Shown here in pieces: positions 45,020-56,093 of a DNA stretch of 64,000 nt (the first letter of the stretch is position 1; each line of letters begins with the position of its first letter). Origin of the DNA: Actinomortierella ambigua. Lineage: Eukaryota > Mortierellomycota > Mortierellomycetes > Mortierellales > Mortierellaceae. The stretch is from positions 1 through 64,000 of the forward strand of contig JAAAJB010000042.1 of assembly GCA_016098155.1 (NCBI GenBank). Direction: 5' to 3'. The notes under the pieces were generated by a model. It saw only the letters and a list, made by a program, of their open reading frames with translations, did not search any database and had not been told where the DNA came from. Both the position numbers and the translations under genes were made by a program.

Positions 45020-47347
45020 CTAATACAGCTCCCATCGAGCAGGCTTGAGCTTGCCCCGTCCTTGGTTCTTGAGCCGGAACGCCACATGGACATCGAGCGG
45101 CGAGTGGCGACTGCCGACAAAGATCGCCGCCGCAGCATGGACATTGGCCCGCGCCACTTGATGGGCATACCCACCCGAGACGACGGTGTTGGCGTTGGTA
45201 TTCGTGGTCGACTCGTTCGGGTTCTCGCCACCACCGCTCAACCCCAGCGGATCAAACAATCCAACGACGCCAGCATCATCATCCACGCCGTGCTCGATCC
45301 GGAACCAGCCAGGCTGCATGTCCATCTTTTGTAGAATCTCTGGGTCCGTCTCCGTCGTCGTTACCACCACAGGCCGCGATTTGCCCTCTTCCTGCTGGAG
45401 CATCGCCACCCGCTTCGACACCATCTCGACCGTCCACCGGCACTGTGCACGCATGGACGACGCCACAGGCGAAGACGCGAGGGATATCTTGGCGTCCTTG
45501 CCATCACCACCCTCATGATCATCACTGCCTTTCTTGCCCTCCTTCGCAGCAGTCTCTGGGTGACATACCTCCTTCGGCGGCATCTTGTCGAAATGCACGC
45601 CAATGAATCCATGCATCCTCCCAGGTTTCTCCAGCCCACGTAGCGCACGCTGGATACCTGCCCAGGCCTTATCGTGTGTCGTCCTAGAGAAGCGTATCCG
45701 AGAGCCAACCTCCTGCCAGAGCTGCTCCTCCATCTCTGGGTCATTCAGCCCGACGAGATCTGCGCCCGAAATACAAATCAGCTGTTGATGGTGGTCTCGA
45801 TCCCGTTCATCTACCTCAGCAGCAGCAGCAGCAGCAGTCGGTACCGCAGGTGTCGGGATGTACCGCCAGTGTTTGTGGATCGCCGCCGCCGTCAGGTTCC
45901 AATACCGGTCGCCCAGGATCTGGAACTGGGCCTGCAGACCATACGCGTTCAAGAAATGCCGTCCTACAAAATCCAGGGTCTTCCACGATCCAGCCGTCGG
46001 TGGACCATGGCATTGGATGGGGGTCCAGGCAAACTGCAACTCTTTGACTTGATTGGGGATCCCTTGGCGAGCGCTCGTGGGGTCCGCTTCTTCCTGCAGC
46101 ATGTCGTCCGTAAACGTCAAGTGCAGTCGATGCCGGACAGAGTCTAGAAACCGAATCTTTTGGGCATTCATGATCGTCTTGAGGTCATAATACGACGACC
46201 AGACCAGTCGGCTCTTTTGTGGCACATAGTCTGGTGCGAGCAACGGCTGTAGGATCGGCGACGGCATGATCGGCGGTGGGATCAACAGCGTCCGGTTCGC
46301 GTGCCGGGCCATCCATACCGCCGTCACAAGCGAGTAAAACTGTTGCTCGATCGTGTCGCCAGATGGCACAAACAGCATGTAGCTCTCGTCTGTCGGCAGG
46401 TCGTTTTCGAGATCAAAGTCGGCCAGCGACCGGTCTCGGGAGACCTGCTCTTCTGAGTCTTCTTCTGCATCTGTCGTGTCATCGCCTTCGTCGCTCAAGA
46501 CATCGTCCTCGTCCTCGGCGGCGCCGCCATCCATGTCATCGCCATCGTCTGTCGTCTCGTTGCCATCAGGCTGATCGTCTGTGACCTCGACTTGTTCGTC
46601 GTCTTCCTCGGCGTCGCCTGCAAGCTCATCATCGACCTCGGCCTGTTCCATCTTCTCCTTTTCGCGCAAAGCCTTGGCCTCTTCATCGAGTTCCTCGTCC
46701 TCGTCCTCGTCCTCGTCCTCCTCCGTAATATCGGGATCGCCATCTTTTTGTCCAGCTTGGTTGTTGTTGTTGTTGTTTTCGTCGTCTGTTAAATTCTGAG
46801 ACTGTTTGGGAGTCTTGTCTGATGACGACGAGTCGCTGTTATCGTTCAGATCTATGGGCTCTTCTTCTTCACTACCATCTCCATTGCCATCGTCCTCGTC
46901 GTCGTCGTCGTCGGTATTACTGCTGCTCTCCTCGAGCCGTAGCCGCGACTGCTCTGCAGCCTCTGTGCCTCGAATGGGACGCAAGGGGTTGTCGAGGTCC
47001 TCGTCTGCAGTGATGTCCAAAAAAGTGCCCCGCAGGTGCTCCTTGAGCCAGGCCACTGACGGCAGATTGGAGAGATCGCGATCAGGCACCACGACTGTGT
47101 TGCCTGTTGCCGGTTCGTCCAGTAAGGAGTGGTCGCCAGAAGGGGATTTCAAGAGGGATGCAGATGACTTTGGGTCATTGTCGGTCGACCATGGTTTCCG
47201 TCGGGATGCAATCCAGCCCTTGTCCTGATCCACTGTGAATGTCGGGTGCAGGGAGATGGTGAGCAGCGAGCCGATGGAGAAGAGAAGCAATGCAGCCAAG
47301 AGTGCCCGCTGCCTGCCAAAGGGGAACGCCATCGAAAAGCTGTGCAA
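45020..47347 (-). CDS. Type II membrane protein resembling GDP-fucose protein O-fucosyltransferases
   Basis: Intronless, 775 residues (770 from the second Met at 47332). A short cytosolic N-terminus is followed by one membrane segment (ALLAALLLFSIGSLLTISL, about residues 15-33). A very long acidic Asp/Glu-rich stem follows (about residues 140-300). The lumenal domain opens with ESYMLFVPSGDTIEQQFYSL and VTAVWMARHANRTLLIPPPI, the pattern seen at the start of fungal and plant O-fucosyltransferase-like domains. GFIGVHFDKMPPKEVCHPE appears later, and the end has AAAAIFVGSRHSPLDVHVAF. This layout fits a Golgi glycosyltransferase. The donor and acceptor are inferred only from fold similarity. The stem is unusually acidic and long for this class. 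Confidence 0.68.
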   Translation of the reverse strand: MHSFSMAFPFGRQRALLAALLLFSIGSLLTISLHPTFTVDQDKGWIASRRKPWSTDNDPKSSASLLKSPSGDHSLLDEPATGNTVVVPDRDLSNLPSVAWLKEHLRGTFLDITADEDLDNPLRPIRGTEAAEQSRLRLEESSSNTDDDDDEDDGNGDGSEEEEPIDLNDNSDSSSSDKTPKQSQNLTDDENNNNNNQAGQKDGDPDITEEDEDEDEDEELDEEAKALREKEKMEQAEVDDELAGDAEEDDEQVEVTDDQPDGNETTDDGDDMDGGAAEDEDDVLSDEGDDTTDAEEDSEEQVSRDRSLADFDLENDLPTDESYMLFVPSGDTIEQQFYSLVTAVWMARHANRTLLIPPPIMPSPILQPLLAPDYVPQKSRLVWSSYYDLKTIMNAQKIRFLDSVRHRLHLTFTDDMLQEEADPTSARQGIPNQVKELQFAWTPIQCHGPPTAGSWKTLDFVGRHFLNAYGLQAQFQILGDRYWNLTAAAIHKHWRYIPTPAVPTAAAAAAEVDERDRDHHQQLICISGADLVGLNDPEMEEQLWQEVGSRIRFSRTTHDKAWAGIQRALRGLEKPGRMHGFIGVHFDKMPPKEVCHPETAAKEGKKGSDDHEGGDGKDAKISLASSPVASSMRAQCRWTVEMVSKRVAMLQQEEGKSRPVVVTTTETDPEILQKMDMQPGWFRIEHGVDDDAGVVGLFDPLGLSGGGENPNESTTNTNANTVVSGGYAHQVARANVHAAAAIFVGSRHSPLDVHVAFRLKNQGRGKLKPARWELY

Positions 47348-48466
47348 AGAGAGAAAAGGTTGATGGTAAAGAGAATGAGAGAGGGGTGAGAGAGTGGGGG
47401 GTTAGGAGGGGAAGCTGCAGGTGAGTGATGGAAACCGAAAAAAAAAGCCCTTTCATAAAACACAATTCTATTTTTGTTCTTCTCTCACTCTCTCTCACTC
47501 TCTCTCTCACTCTCTTTCTCTTCCAAGAGTCAATGTCTGTGAGACCTCGACAGCATGCTGCCTGACCCCGCCCCTCTCTGTGCCTCTCTACCGATATTGA
47601 CATTAAAGTATATCTCCCGAGCTTTAATGAAAAAGAGGAGGGGGAAAGAATGTCGATCCGTTGGTGGCTATGCCAGCAAAAATTTCAGGAACAAGTACGA
47701 TGCGGAATTGCTGTACATACACATCAGTTGAGGAGAAGGAGACACCTAGCCCAGCACACGGGCACTTATCCAAGGAATGACAAACAGGCCTAATGCTGTG
47801 GCGCTTCGGAAGAGGTCAATGCACCCCTGGCCAGAGAAGCTTCGATGCCTCTTACCAACATTACCTTGACATTACGCAACCGTTCTGGCCTCTCCTCCTT
47901 CGTGTCGCAGCTGCGATTTTGACCTCTCCATGGTCTATTCTTTCAGCTACCTGTCAAGAGCTGTGTCATCAGTAGTCTGACCATGAGTGAAAGACACTGC
48001 ACCAATGCGCCAGCGGGGAGGAAGGGGACCAATGCGAATGTCAGCGCGTCCCCCTCATAACTTTCCAAGGACGAGTCAAAAGTAAGGTTGGTCTGTCCTC
48101 CTCTTACAAGAAGTCTAATTCGGAAGGTGCGCATGTGGGAAGGGGAAGTCGACAAGCCCTGACAACCTTAATCCAGAAAGCAGAAAGACTTTGCTGTCTT
48201 CCACGATCCGTTCTTCTTCTAAACACTCAAAGGCCATTCTTTATTGAGAGAATAGGTGATACAAAGCTTTACAACATCTATTCTCGACACAGCTCACTCC
48301 TGATCCTACAAGACTGGATAGATCAACTCGATAGATACCATACATTCACCGTTATATGGATTCAACCAAGACGCTCGTAGAATATCCACTGCGAACTGTG
48401 AACAAACTGGCCAACAGCCTGTCTCGATTTTTTTGTAATTGAGAGGGGAGAGGGGAGAGGGGAGAG

Positions 48467-48523
<57 letters not shown>

Positions 48524-48524
48524 G

Positions 48525-48559
<35 letters not shown>

Positions 48560-49034
48560 GTCTCTCGTTGCAGGTTACTACCGTACCTCTCTCGCGGGTT
48601 TCGAGAAAAAGTTCGATGTGTATCAACTTTTGGGGCAAAAGAGAATGGACAACAACACGTTCGTTCTATGTGCATCTACAGAAGAGATGAGCAGGGATGG
48701 TCGGTGTTTGTCAACTGTCTGCTGAGGATGTGGTCTTTCCCAGAAGCAGTACCTGTGTCTCCTTGTTTGGACAATGTGGCTCACTCAAACCTTGTCGTGT
48801 AGCCCTAGCCGGGATGATTGCTCACAAACCACAGAAAGAAAAGCGTCATCCTGCTCTGAGAGGTCGGTTCAGCATGCAGCCGTTACTGTTGGAGCAGGAA
48901 AAAAAAAGGTGACTGTTCTCCAAATCCAAGAAAAAGAGCGGGTTCTCTTTCCTCCCACACCCCTCACTCTTCCCTTTTCGCCTTTCTCGTTACCCACCAT
49001 TCGCCGTTTCTTTCTCACCACCGCTCGCTCCAAA
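47348..49034. other. Intergenic, includes a long GA microsatellite
   Basis: No gene is supported. It contains CT-rich leader sequence of the fucosyltransferase-like gene, then unremarkable sequence, then the GA tract listed separately. The last 100 nt form the pyrimidine-rich leader of the proteinase inhibitor gene. Confidence 0.5.
48441..48557. repeat. (GAGAGGGG)n then (GA)n microsatellite
   Basis: About 30 nt of GAGGGGA-type units lead into roughly 85 nt of almost pure GA. The G4-tract part could also form a G-quadruplex. No function is seen. Confidence 0.9.
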
Positions 49035-50170
49035 ATGACCAACAGTAAGGATTGGATACTTGTCAAGATAAAATGCTGAGGTGTCGACGTGTGGACATGG
49101 TTGACGTGTTGAATGGAGACTGCCTGTGCACCATCAAAAACTGGGTCGTGACAGTCCCTCTCGCACCAGCAGACGGAGAACAGACTGATAAAATAGACAG
49201 AGAGAAAGAGACGGACAGACAGACACACAGACAGAAAGACATAAGAAGAATCGCTTGGCACGCTCTACGTGGCTATCGTTATTCGCTGTTCTTTTGTGCA
49301 TGCATGCAATGGTTGTTCCAAAGCATCATCTCATGAGTTTGCTCATTTCTGGTGGGGGTGGTTCTGGTGGCGGTGGGTGGGTGGTCCATATCGCATGACA
49401 CTATACAGCTCGCACTCACCATTCCTCCAACCACGGTCACTCGTCCCACGGACACGCCGCTCCTCCTGCCGATAAAACTTCAGCTAACAAAGTCATTGTC
49501 GTCTTCAAAGGTAGAGTATCCTCTTGTGTGATATGGTTGCTCGTCTTGGCAGCCTGGAGAGAGTGTTCCACGGGGATTGGACGTAGATCTTTGCGCCCAT
49601 GACAAATGTCTTGGTTCTCGTACTAACTCGCTATTTGTTGGTATTGTAGAGAACACCCCCCCGGAGGAAATCACAAAGGCAATTAAGGATGTCGAGGCCC
49701 AAGGCAAGTTTATGAAGTAGAAGGGGAGAGAGAGAGAGAGTAAGAGCGAGCATGGCATGAGAAGAAGGCGAAGTAGTGACGCGTACTGACAGAACATACA
49801 CGTGTGACCTTCACCCTCATGGGAAATTGATGCCCCACCCTTGTGTCATCGTCTTCTCTTGCCTTCTCTCCCCCCCCTCCTCTCTCTCTTGGCCACCTAC
49901 ATCCAAGATTTACCTGGCGCACAAGATGCATGAAACCCCCCCCCCTCTCTCTCTCTCTCTCTCCCATCCACCACTAACATGATATTCTCAATCATCTTTT
50001 GAAAAACAGGCGGCGTGATTGGTCACGTCTACGACTCGGCTCTCCTTGGCTTCTCGGCCACAATGCCTGATGTCGGCGTGCAGGCCCTGAATAAGAACTC
50101 CCGAGTCGATTACATTGAGCCTGATGGTGAGGTCACCATCCAAACCCAGACCCTTCTGGGCCACAACTAA
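49035..50170 (+). CDS. PBI2: Inhibitor I9 family protein (Pbi2-like, vacuolar proteinase B inhibitor type)
   Basis: Stand-alone subtilisin-propeptide fold that in yeast inhibits vacuolar proteinase B and helps vacuole fusion. Four exons: 49035-49044 (10 nt), 49409-49510, 49650-49703, 50010-50170, giving 108 residues. The fold begins at about residue 30 with KVIVVFK and continues with TPPEEITKAIKDVEAQ, GGVIGHVYDSALLGFSATMP and VDYIEPDGEVTIQ, the classic I9 order. The N-terminal 28 residues are His/Ser/Ala-rich, absent from yeast Pbi2 (75 residues). Intron 3 (49704-50009) uses a GC donor (AAG/GCAAGT) with a CAG acceptor. No GT at that point keeps the frame and the motif, so the GC-AG intron is well supported. 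The 10-nt first exon rests on frame closure and is less certain. Confidence 0.87.
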
Positions 50171-50320
50171 GGTCTCTCAGCATGAGAGGACATATCACCC
50201 CCAAGTGCCCCCAACATTCGCCCCCCCCTTGCCCAAAAGGTCGCAACCATGAATAAAAAAAATAAAGTTGGAGCAAAAGAAAAAGAGAGAGGGTATTGTG
50301 ATCTTCCTAGAGGGCTATGG

Positions 50321-52550
50321 TTACTCGGGTGACACTGTTGGCATAGCTTCGCCAAGGCCAATGATGGACCAGAATGACACCGTCTTGTCTTCATACTCAT
50401 GCGCATGTGGCTGCCGACTCTCGCTACTGAGCACGAGTTGAGTCTGCAAGTCTGAAACCGCACTATCCGAGGGTCTCTTTCGCGTCTTGTAGGTGAAAGT
50501 GATGAACAATGGGATCTATAAAAAGAAGGGGGGTGGGGGTGGGAAAGAGAATAAGAATTCAGGTCAATTTGGGCAAATATCAATCTAAAAGGCCCTCATA
50601 CTCCCTCTCTCCTCTCAATAGCTCAATATTGTTGTACCTTGACCTCCCCTTCAGCGACTGGGGTAACCTCGAGTGCAATACTGGTAGAATTCGCCGTCCG
50701 GTCATACACATTCTCTTGCTGTGCTCCCGGCGCGGCAGCGATCGTGCCAACTTCGTACTCCCACACCTCGTTGAAGGGCGACACTGTGAACCGGTGTGAA
50801 TGAATCACGACCTCATGGCGAGGGAGAGCCCCATCGCCATACTGGACCGTGATCTGAGTCTCCTCTTGCCTGGGGTTGGTAAACCGCAAGATGACCCTCG
50901 ATGTCGTCTGCACAATCAGCGGCTGGATGCTCGACACGGTAATGGCCGGCAAAAGATTCAAAGCAATCTGGTGGATCTTGTACTGTGTCGCCTGTGCTTT
51001 TTGCTCCGGCTTGATCAAGATGTGGCGGCACGATCGACACCGTCGCGACTTTTTGATGCGCAGCTGTATCCGCTGTGGGCGCAATTGCTCCTTGAAATAC
51101 GTCTGGTGCTGCAGCTGCTGTAGTCGTTGGTTCATCGTCGTCACGTCGTTGACGTTGGTCAGGCCCATCATCTTTTCCAGGACCTCGGTGTCCTCCTTGA
51201 TCTGCACCGCCGGTGCGTAGTGTGAAATGTCGTCTGTCTGCTGGCTCTTTTGGCTGCCCGAGCTCATGTACCGCAATGAATGCAGTGTACCATGTTGGAT
51301 CGACGACAGTATCGAGGTCGAGGAAGGCAGGCCTGGTTTCAAGCTGTTGTTCCGGAGAAACTTTTCAAGGTGCTCTTTCAGCCGCTCAAACTCTTTGATG
51401 TCCGGTAGCTTGTCATCACCACGTTGGACGTGTTCTATTCGTTTTTTTTTTTTTTCTTCTTTTTTTTTTCTTTTTTTCTTTCTTTATTGTTAACTTGCTA
51501 GTGCGTTAGCGATACAACCCTCATTGTCATCAAACANNNNNNNNNNTTTTTTTTTTTTTTTTTTTTTTTTTGGAGAGATGAACCAAACGATATAAGTAGC
51601 TGAAGAAATCGCAAGTCAAAAAGATGTAAGTTTGGTGTTCACTCTGTTTGTTACCTGCCAGTCCATTGGGTCTATCAAACACCATGCCAATCTCTTGAGA
51701 ATTCCAGTAGCATGTGTTGCACGTGAGATGAAACTGCGAAGATCCCTGCTGATCTATCAGCGTCTGAGTTGAAAGTGGGTCGTCGGCGACAACTGATAGC
51801 GTGCTTTGGCAGATGGGGCACTCAAAGCAATTACGAGAGCACCTGTTTCAACCATGATGTATGAGAGGCAGAAAAAGAGGTAGAAAGGCTAGAACATTAA
51901 TATCCAAGGAGACGGGACACGCCAAAGTAAACTGAGTGATAGCCCCTTGAATTATCCACTTACTTGTGCTTCTCTGCTTTGACACTCGCTGTTGGCACAT
52001 CAAACAAGCAATTGGGGCAATAGTAGCAGACAATCTCGTCCTGAACGCACTTGGGGCATCGAATCTCCTCGCACATGTCACAAAAGTAGAGGCGCGACAA
52101 CGGCAGCGATGCTAAAGAATCAGAGTTGTTGCCAGATGCGTAAATCTCCTCGGGTGTCAGCTCTCGTCGCTGCTCCTCTGCTTGTCCAGAGGCCGACTGA
52201 GGCGAGGTTGTCTGGTGTTGTTGCTGCACGGTGTTGTCGGGCGACAACGTAGACGGCGACAACCATTGTTGCTGTCTCAGTTTTTCCATGATCTCCAAGG
52301 AAGGCTGAGAAGGCGTGGAGGGCTCCTTCTGAGTAATAGTAGGCGAAGATGCATATTTCTCAGGCTTGAGTGTTGGCGTTCCTGGGGCTTCCGCGGCTCC
52401 TCCCTCAGACAAAGGTTCACCGCCTCCAAGTGGCAGCAATGTCGCCTTCTGCGCTGAGATGCTTGGTCCTGGGCTAGAACACAGGCATCTGTAATGGACA
52501 AATGGCTGTCGTGACGGTGCCTGACCCGGAGGCGCGTTCAGGGCAAGCAT
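50321..52550 (-). CDS. DCTN4: Dynactin subunit 4 (p62)
   Basis: Pointed-end complex subunit of dynactin, which couples dynein to cargo and cortex. Four exons on the minus strand: 52550-51964, 51842-51655, 51434-50638, 50515-50321, giving 588 residues. The zinc-binding region starts at LSRLYFCDMCEEIRCPKCV and goes on through CYYCPNC and CSRNCFECPIC, as in all p62 proteins. A middle block contains RCRSCRHILIKPEQKA (the second Cys cluster). The C-terminal half is beta-rich (RVILRFTNPRQEETQI; IPLFITFTYK). About 145 residues of Ser/Gln-rich sequence precede the first zinc cluster; animal p62 has only about 25, so the N-terminus is extended or an unseen first exon exists. Intron 3 contains a 10-N assembly gap next to a T-run. 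Confidence 0.9.
51537..51546. other. Assembly gap (10 N) beside a T-run
   Basis: Lies in intron 3 of the dynactin p62 gene, followed by about 25 T residues. It does not disturb the coding frame. Confidence 0.95.
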
Positions 52551-52859
52551 GTCAATCGTGAGATGTGAATGAGAGTGGTGGAGTGTGTCAGGGGCGCAAC
52601 AGATGACCCATTGGGGTCAGGCATTTAGGCGCAGATCATACGATTCACAATCTTCCGAAGATTTGTCTGCCTTATACCTTGGCTCATCACGAGTGAGTAG
52701 AGCTGGTTGTTGTGTGACCCAGCGTGGGTAGTGGCAACGGCACTCTGTACACAAGTCAAGCTGCGAGTGATATTTGTTTTAAATGCTTCAAATACCCTTG
52801 TTGCCCCTAGGCATTGACGCACTGTCCCGTTCGATTTACTAATTGCAGTACCTCGAGCG

Positions 52860-54737
52860 CTACAAAATACATAGACTTAATGAAGGTAACGACGATCGCA
52901 AACTGTTAATATCTTGGGGTGAGAGATTAGAGCACCCTAGTAAATGAAGAGTGCACAGGCAAGGCGCGATTCTTGGTAGCAGCCGAGTGACTACGTGCCT
53001 GTCGATTTGCCATCGCGAAAGCACAACCTTTTTCATTCTGGGAAGTGACCATCTAGCATCGCCGGCTTCATTGGCATCTAGACATAGACCGAACCTCGGC
53101 CGATACATGGATGAGACGTGCATCTCTAGCTCCTCGACGGCAGGACAGCCCTGAAGGCTCGACAGACGAAACACTCGCGCGATAGGGCCATTGAGGGTCA
53201 CATGCTGCAACAACGGAAGATACCACTGCTGCTCCGCCCAGGTCTCTTCATAAGCATCGGAAAGTAACTCTTGAGCGTGAGATAGACAGAGTGAATGAAG
53301 GTTGTGCATTTTCTGGAAAGAGCGAGGGTCAACATGCTTGACCACAGGCCCGTGCAGTTCTATTTGTTCCAGGAGAGGGAGGTTCAAGACGATAGTTGCA
53401 TCACTCTCATCCGGTTCTGTCGTCTTGAGAACAAGCCGTTGAAGCCTGGAGCATCCTGTGAAGGTGTCCTCATTGAGATCTATCGATCTGATACAGAGCA
53501 CGAGCTCCCTAAGCTGCGGAGCGCTTGAGAATGTGCTCCCGACGAGGACGTCCATGTTATCCAAGATATGAAGACTTTCCAGCGTCCGACCGAAGGCTAG
53601 TGAGGCATGAGGTAGTAAGTATCTACAGCCTACGCCGCGTGTATCCAAGTAAACGTGCTGAAGAGGCAGCGGCGCAGCTGCACCACAAGGTTGGGACAGA
53701 GCTGATTGCTGGTCTTGCACTAGAGCCTCAAATGCGTTTGCATCGCAATCGCTGACAGCCATCGACAGCCTTCGCAGGGATCGACATTGCTGTAGAATGT
53801 TGGACATGCCGGGTGCAGGCCATGGTAAAGGGTCGATGCCGTTTGTTCGTTCGGTGAGTCGGATATCTCGAACGCTGCTTAAGTCGATGGTGTCGAGCGC
53901 GACAAAGAAATGCTCGTAATGACTTTCCGCAATGGTGTGTAGCACTGACTTTGTGGCAAGGGGACTGAAGAATGGCCTTAGAAGGCCCACACAGATGTCT
54001 GAGATAGGAACGTCGCGTAGGACCAGAAACCGGACATCCCAAGAGCAGCATGGTCCTCGGCTACGCACGAGGTCACTCACAAAGTCTGCGCCTGCTTGCA
54101 ACTGATATCGGCATGCATGGAGCATTGACAGACGGGTCCAGAGCATGACCGGTGAGCTCGCGACGAAAGAATATCCCAGAGACAGCTCAAAGTGGATGGT
54201 TTGAAGATGACAGAGCTCGCCTAGATGGTCATGGTACCGCCGAATGTCACCCAGCGGTATCTGCAGCTCGCCAAACCGGGAGAGTTGGTGGCCAACAATA
54301 GCCCAGCTGACAGTGTGGTGCGTAGCAGTCGACCACATGTTCCGTAATCGTTTGTCTTGAAAGTGTGGAGGATCCGAAACAGTCATGTATTGTACAAGAG
54401 CAAGGTAGTTTACCAGGGTCCCGCGTGTGTCTGGCTTGCTCTGGACGCACAACTGCTCTCGCAATTGGGCTACATCAGGGTCCTCACACGGTGATAACGA
54501 TAGAACCAGCCGTGCGAACTTTTCCATGGAGGTGCTAGGACATTGGGCTCGAACAATAACGTCGTACGGACGCGCATACAGGCGCTCTGCCGCGATATAG
54601 AAGAGCCGTTTGTTGACGGTAAGCAACGTGTGCAGCGTTGAATAGATGCAGTCTTGGTCTAGGTAGTCCAGAATCATATGGATGCACTCTGGCGGAGGGA
54701 GATGCACTGAACATTGAGGAGAGTCGAGGGGCGACAT
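52860..54737 (-). CDS. F-box-type protein with leucine-rich C-terminal region, copy B
   Basis: Probable SCF ubiquitin-ligase receptor. Intronless, 625 residues. Residues about 13-55 form the F-box (LPPPECIHMILDYLDQDC, then LHTLLTVNKRLFYIAAERLY). FARLVLSLSPCEDPDVAQL follows and matches the F-box protein at 37.2-39.5 kb, so the two are paralogues in spite of low similarity elsewhere. The remainder consists of irregular Leu-rich units (for example LESLHILDNMDVLVGSTF and LPLLEQIELHGPVVKHVDPR). No membrane segment or signal peptide is seen. Target unknown. Codon use looks like its neighbours, with no sign of transfer. Confidence 0.75.
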   Translation of the reverse strand: MSPLDSPQCSVHLPPPECIHMILDYLDQDCIYSTLHTLLTVNKRLFYIAAERLYARPYDVIVRAQCPSTSMEKFARLVLSLSPCEDPDVAQLREQLCVQSKPDTRGTLVNYLALVQYMTVSDPPHFQDKRLRNMWSTATHHTVSWAIVGHQLSRFGELQIPLGDIRRYHDHLGELCHLQTIHFELSLGYSFVASSPVMLWTRLSMLHACRYQLQAGADFVSDLVRSRGPCCSWDVRFLVLRDVPISDICVGLLRPFFSPLATKSVLHTIAESHYEHFFVALDTIDLSSVRDIRLTERTNGIDPLPWPAPGMSNILQQCRSLRRLSMAVSDCDANAFEALVQDQQSALSQPCGAAAPLPLQHVYLDTRGVGCRYLLPHASLAFGRTLESLHILDNMDVLVGSTFSSAPQLRELVLCIRSIDLNEDTFTGCSRLQRLVLKTTEPDESDATIVLNLPLLEQIELHGPVVKHVDPRSFQKMHNLHSLCLSHAQELLSDAYEETWAEQQWYLPLLQHVTLNGPIARVFRLSSLQGCPAVEELEMHVSSMYRPRFGLCLDANEAGDARWSLPRMKKVVLSRWQIDRHVVTRLLPRIAPCLCTLHLLGCSNLSPQDINSLRSSLPSLSLCIL

Positions 54738-56093
54738 GACGGGATGATGAGGAAGAATGCAATGAGGAGCCTTAGCAATGATGCCATGGCATGGACATAT
54801 GATGGAGTACGGAGGTTCTTGCCTCTTTTGTTCGTTTCTCTCTCAGGGGGTTAAGCTACCTAAGCGGTCAGTAGCACACAGGCTGCTAACTCGACTCTCA
54901 GAGGTAGCGAGGGATTTAGAGAATGCGCAAGGGCGAGAGAGTGAGCAAGATACTGCGCTCTGTCTTTCATGGCGTCAATGGTACCATACTATGAGCCGAT
55001 CAGTGTTGGTGCAGGCCAGGCTGTATCTGTACTCATTGGAACTACCGAGATGTCAGGTCCGTCAACCTTTTACAATGTTTCTTGCGCTCCTTCTTGATAT
55101 CGTACTGCTGCGCATCTGGCCAGGACCAATATCGGTCCCCGTGGCGTTTACTAGGGTGTAAACGCACCATTGGCATGCACATATCGCAGCATTTCTCAAT
55201 GGCCCCAAGGGAATTCTCTAAAGTCTCTCAGTGATATGGTTGCCATTCATGCCACAATGGGCATGCAACCGTTCGTTTGGTCTTCTAGGTCCGGAGGAGT
55301 CCGGCAATGAATGAACTCGTGAATGGATGGCTTGTGGGTGGGTGAGACGCCTGCATACTCCAGGTTTCATCTGACGCTCTGTGGGGGTGCCATGGAAATG
55401 TATCTGCTCTTCTAATCAATCGGTGAATCTAAAGAGGAAGCAAAGGTATCTTGAATTGCGGGGTTCTTCGGACGGACGCATGATTTAACTTTAGCCCTTG
55501 TCCGGGCTGACATGAAAGGGCGAGCAAGGGATGTGGATCATCCGAGCATTGCCATGCAGCACTTTGTGTAGGCAAGGAGGAGAAAAGGGAGAGCGAGAGC
55601 GAGAGAGAGAGAGAGGGAGACAGGAATGTTGTTGCCAGCAAATCGTCAAGAATGCCACAAATCTTCAAAAACGCTAGCAAAAGTTCCTCCGTGTGGTAGA
55701 TTGGGAGGAAGGCATGCTATGAGGAGTGGAACAGATTGCTGTTGGCGTTTACTCGCGTATAGACAGGGGTGAGACAAAAGGCGCCACAGAGAGCTGTAAT
55801 CGTAGTAAACCACACACTCAACATCTACTTCGAAGACGGGGGTCACGGCCCCGACGGTGCGCTAGCCACTGAAGCTGGGCCTCTCGGAAATGGACCCCGG
55901 GCTTCAGGAGTGTTTTCGTTATTTTTTTTGCGTCCGAAACCTTATTCTCGCCAGTAGAGTGAAAACACCGTCACTCGGATTTTTTTGGGCGTTTGATAAA
56001 AGGACCCAGACCGGAGAAGGCCTTCCTGTTTTTCTCTTTTCTCATCACCCATTTCACTTACCCCCCCCCCTTCTCACATCACTTACATTCAAA
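54738..56093. other. Intergenic, no supported gene
   Basis: A plus-strand frame at 54778-55161 (127 codons) has no domain, no homology I recognise and no supporting motif, and is left out. A short GA tract lies near 55586-55622. The last 100 nt are the pyrimidine-rich leader of cytochrome c. Confidence 0.5.

Noticed and set aside
54778..55161. 127-codon plus-strand frame upstream of F-box protein B
   Set aside because: Composition does not look protein-like, no domain, probably the untranslated side of a divergent promoter.
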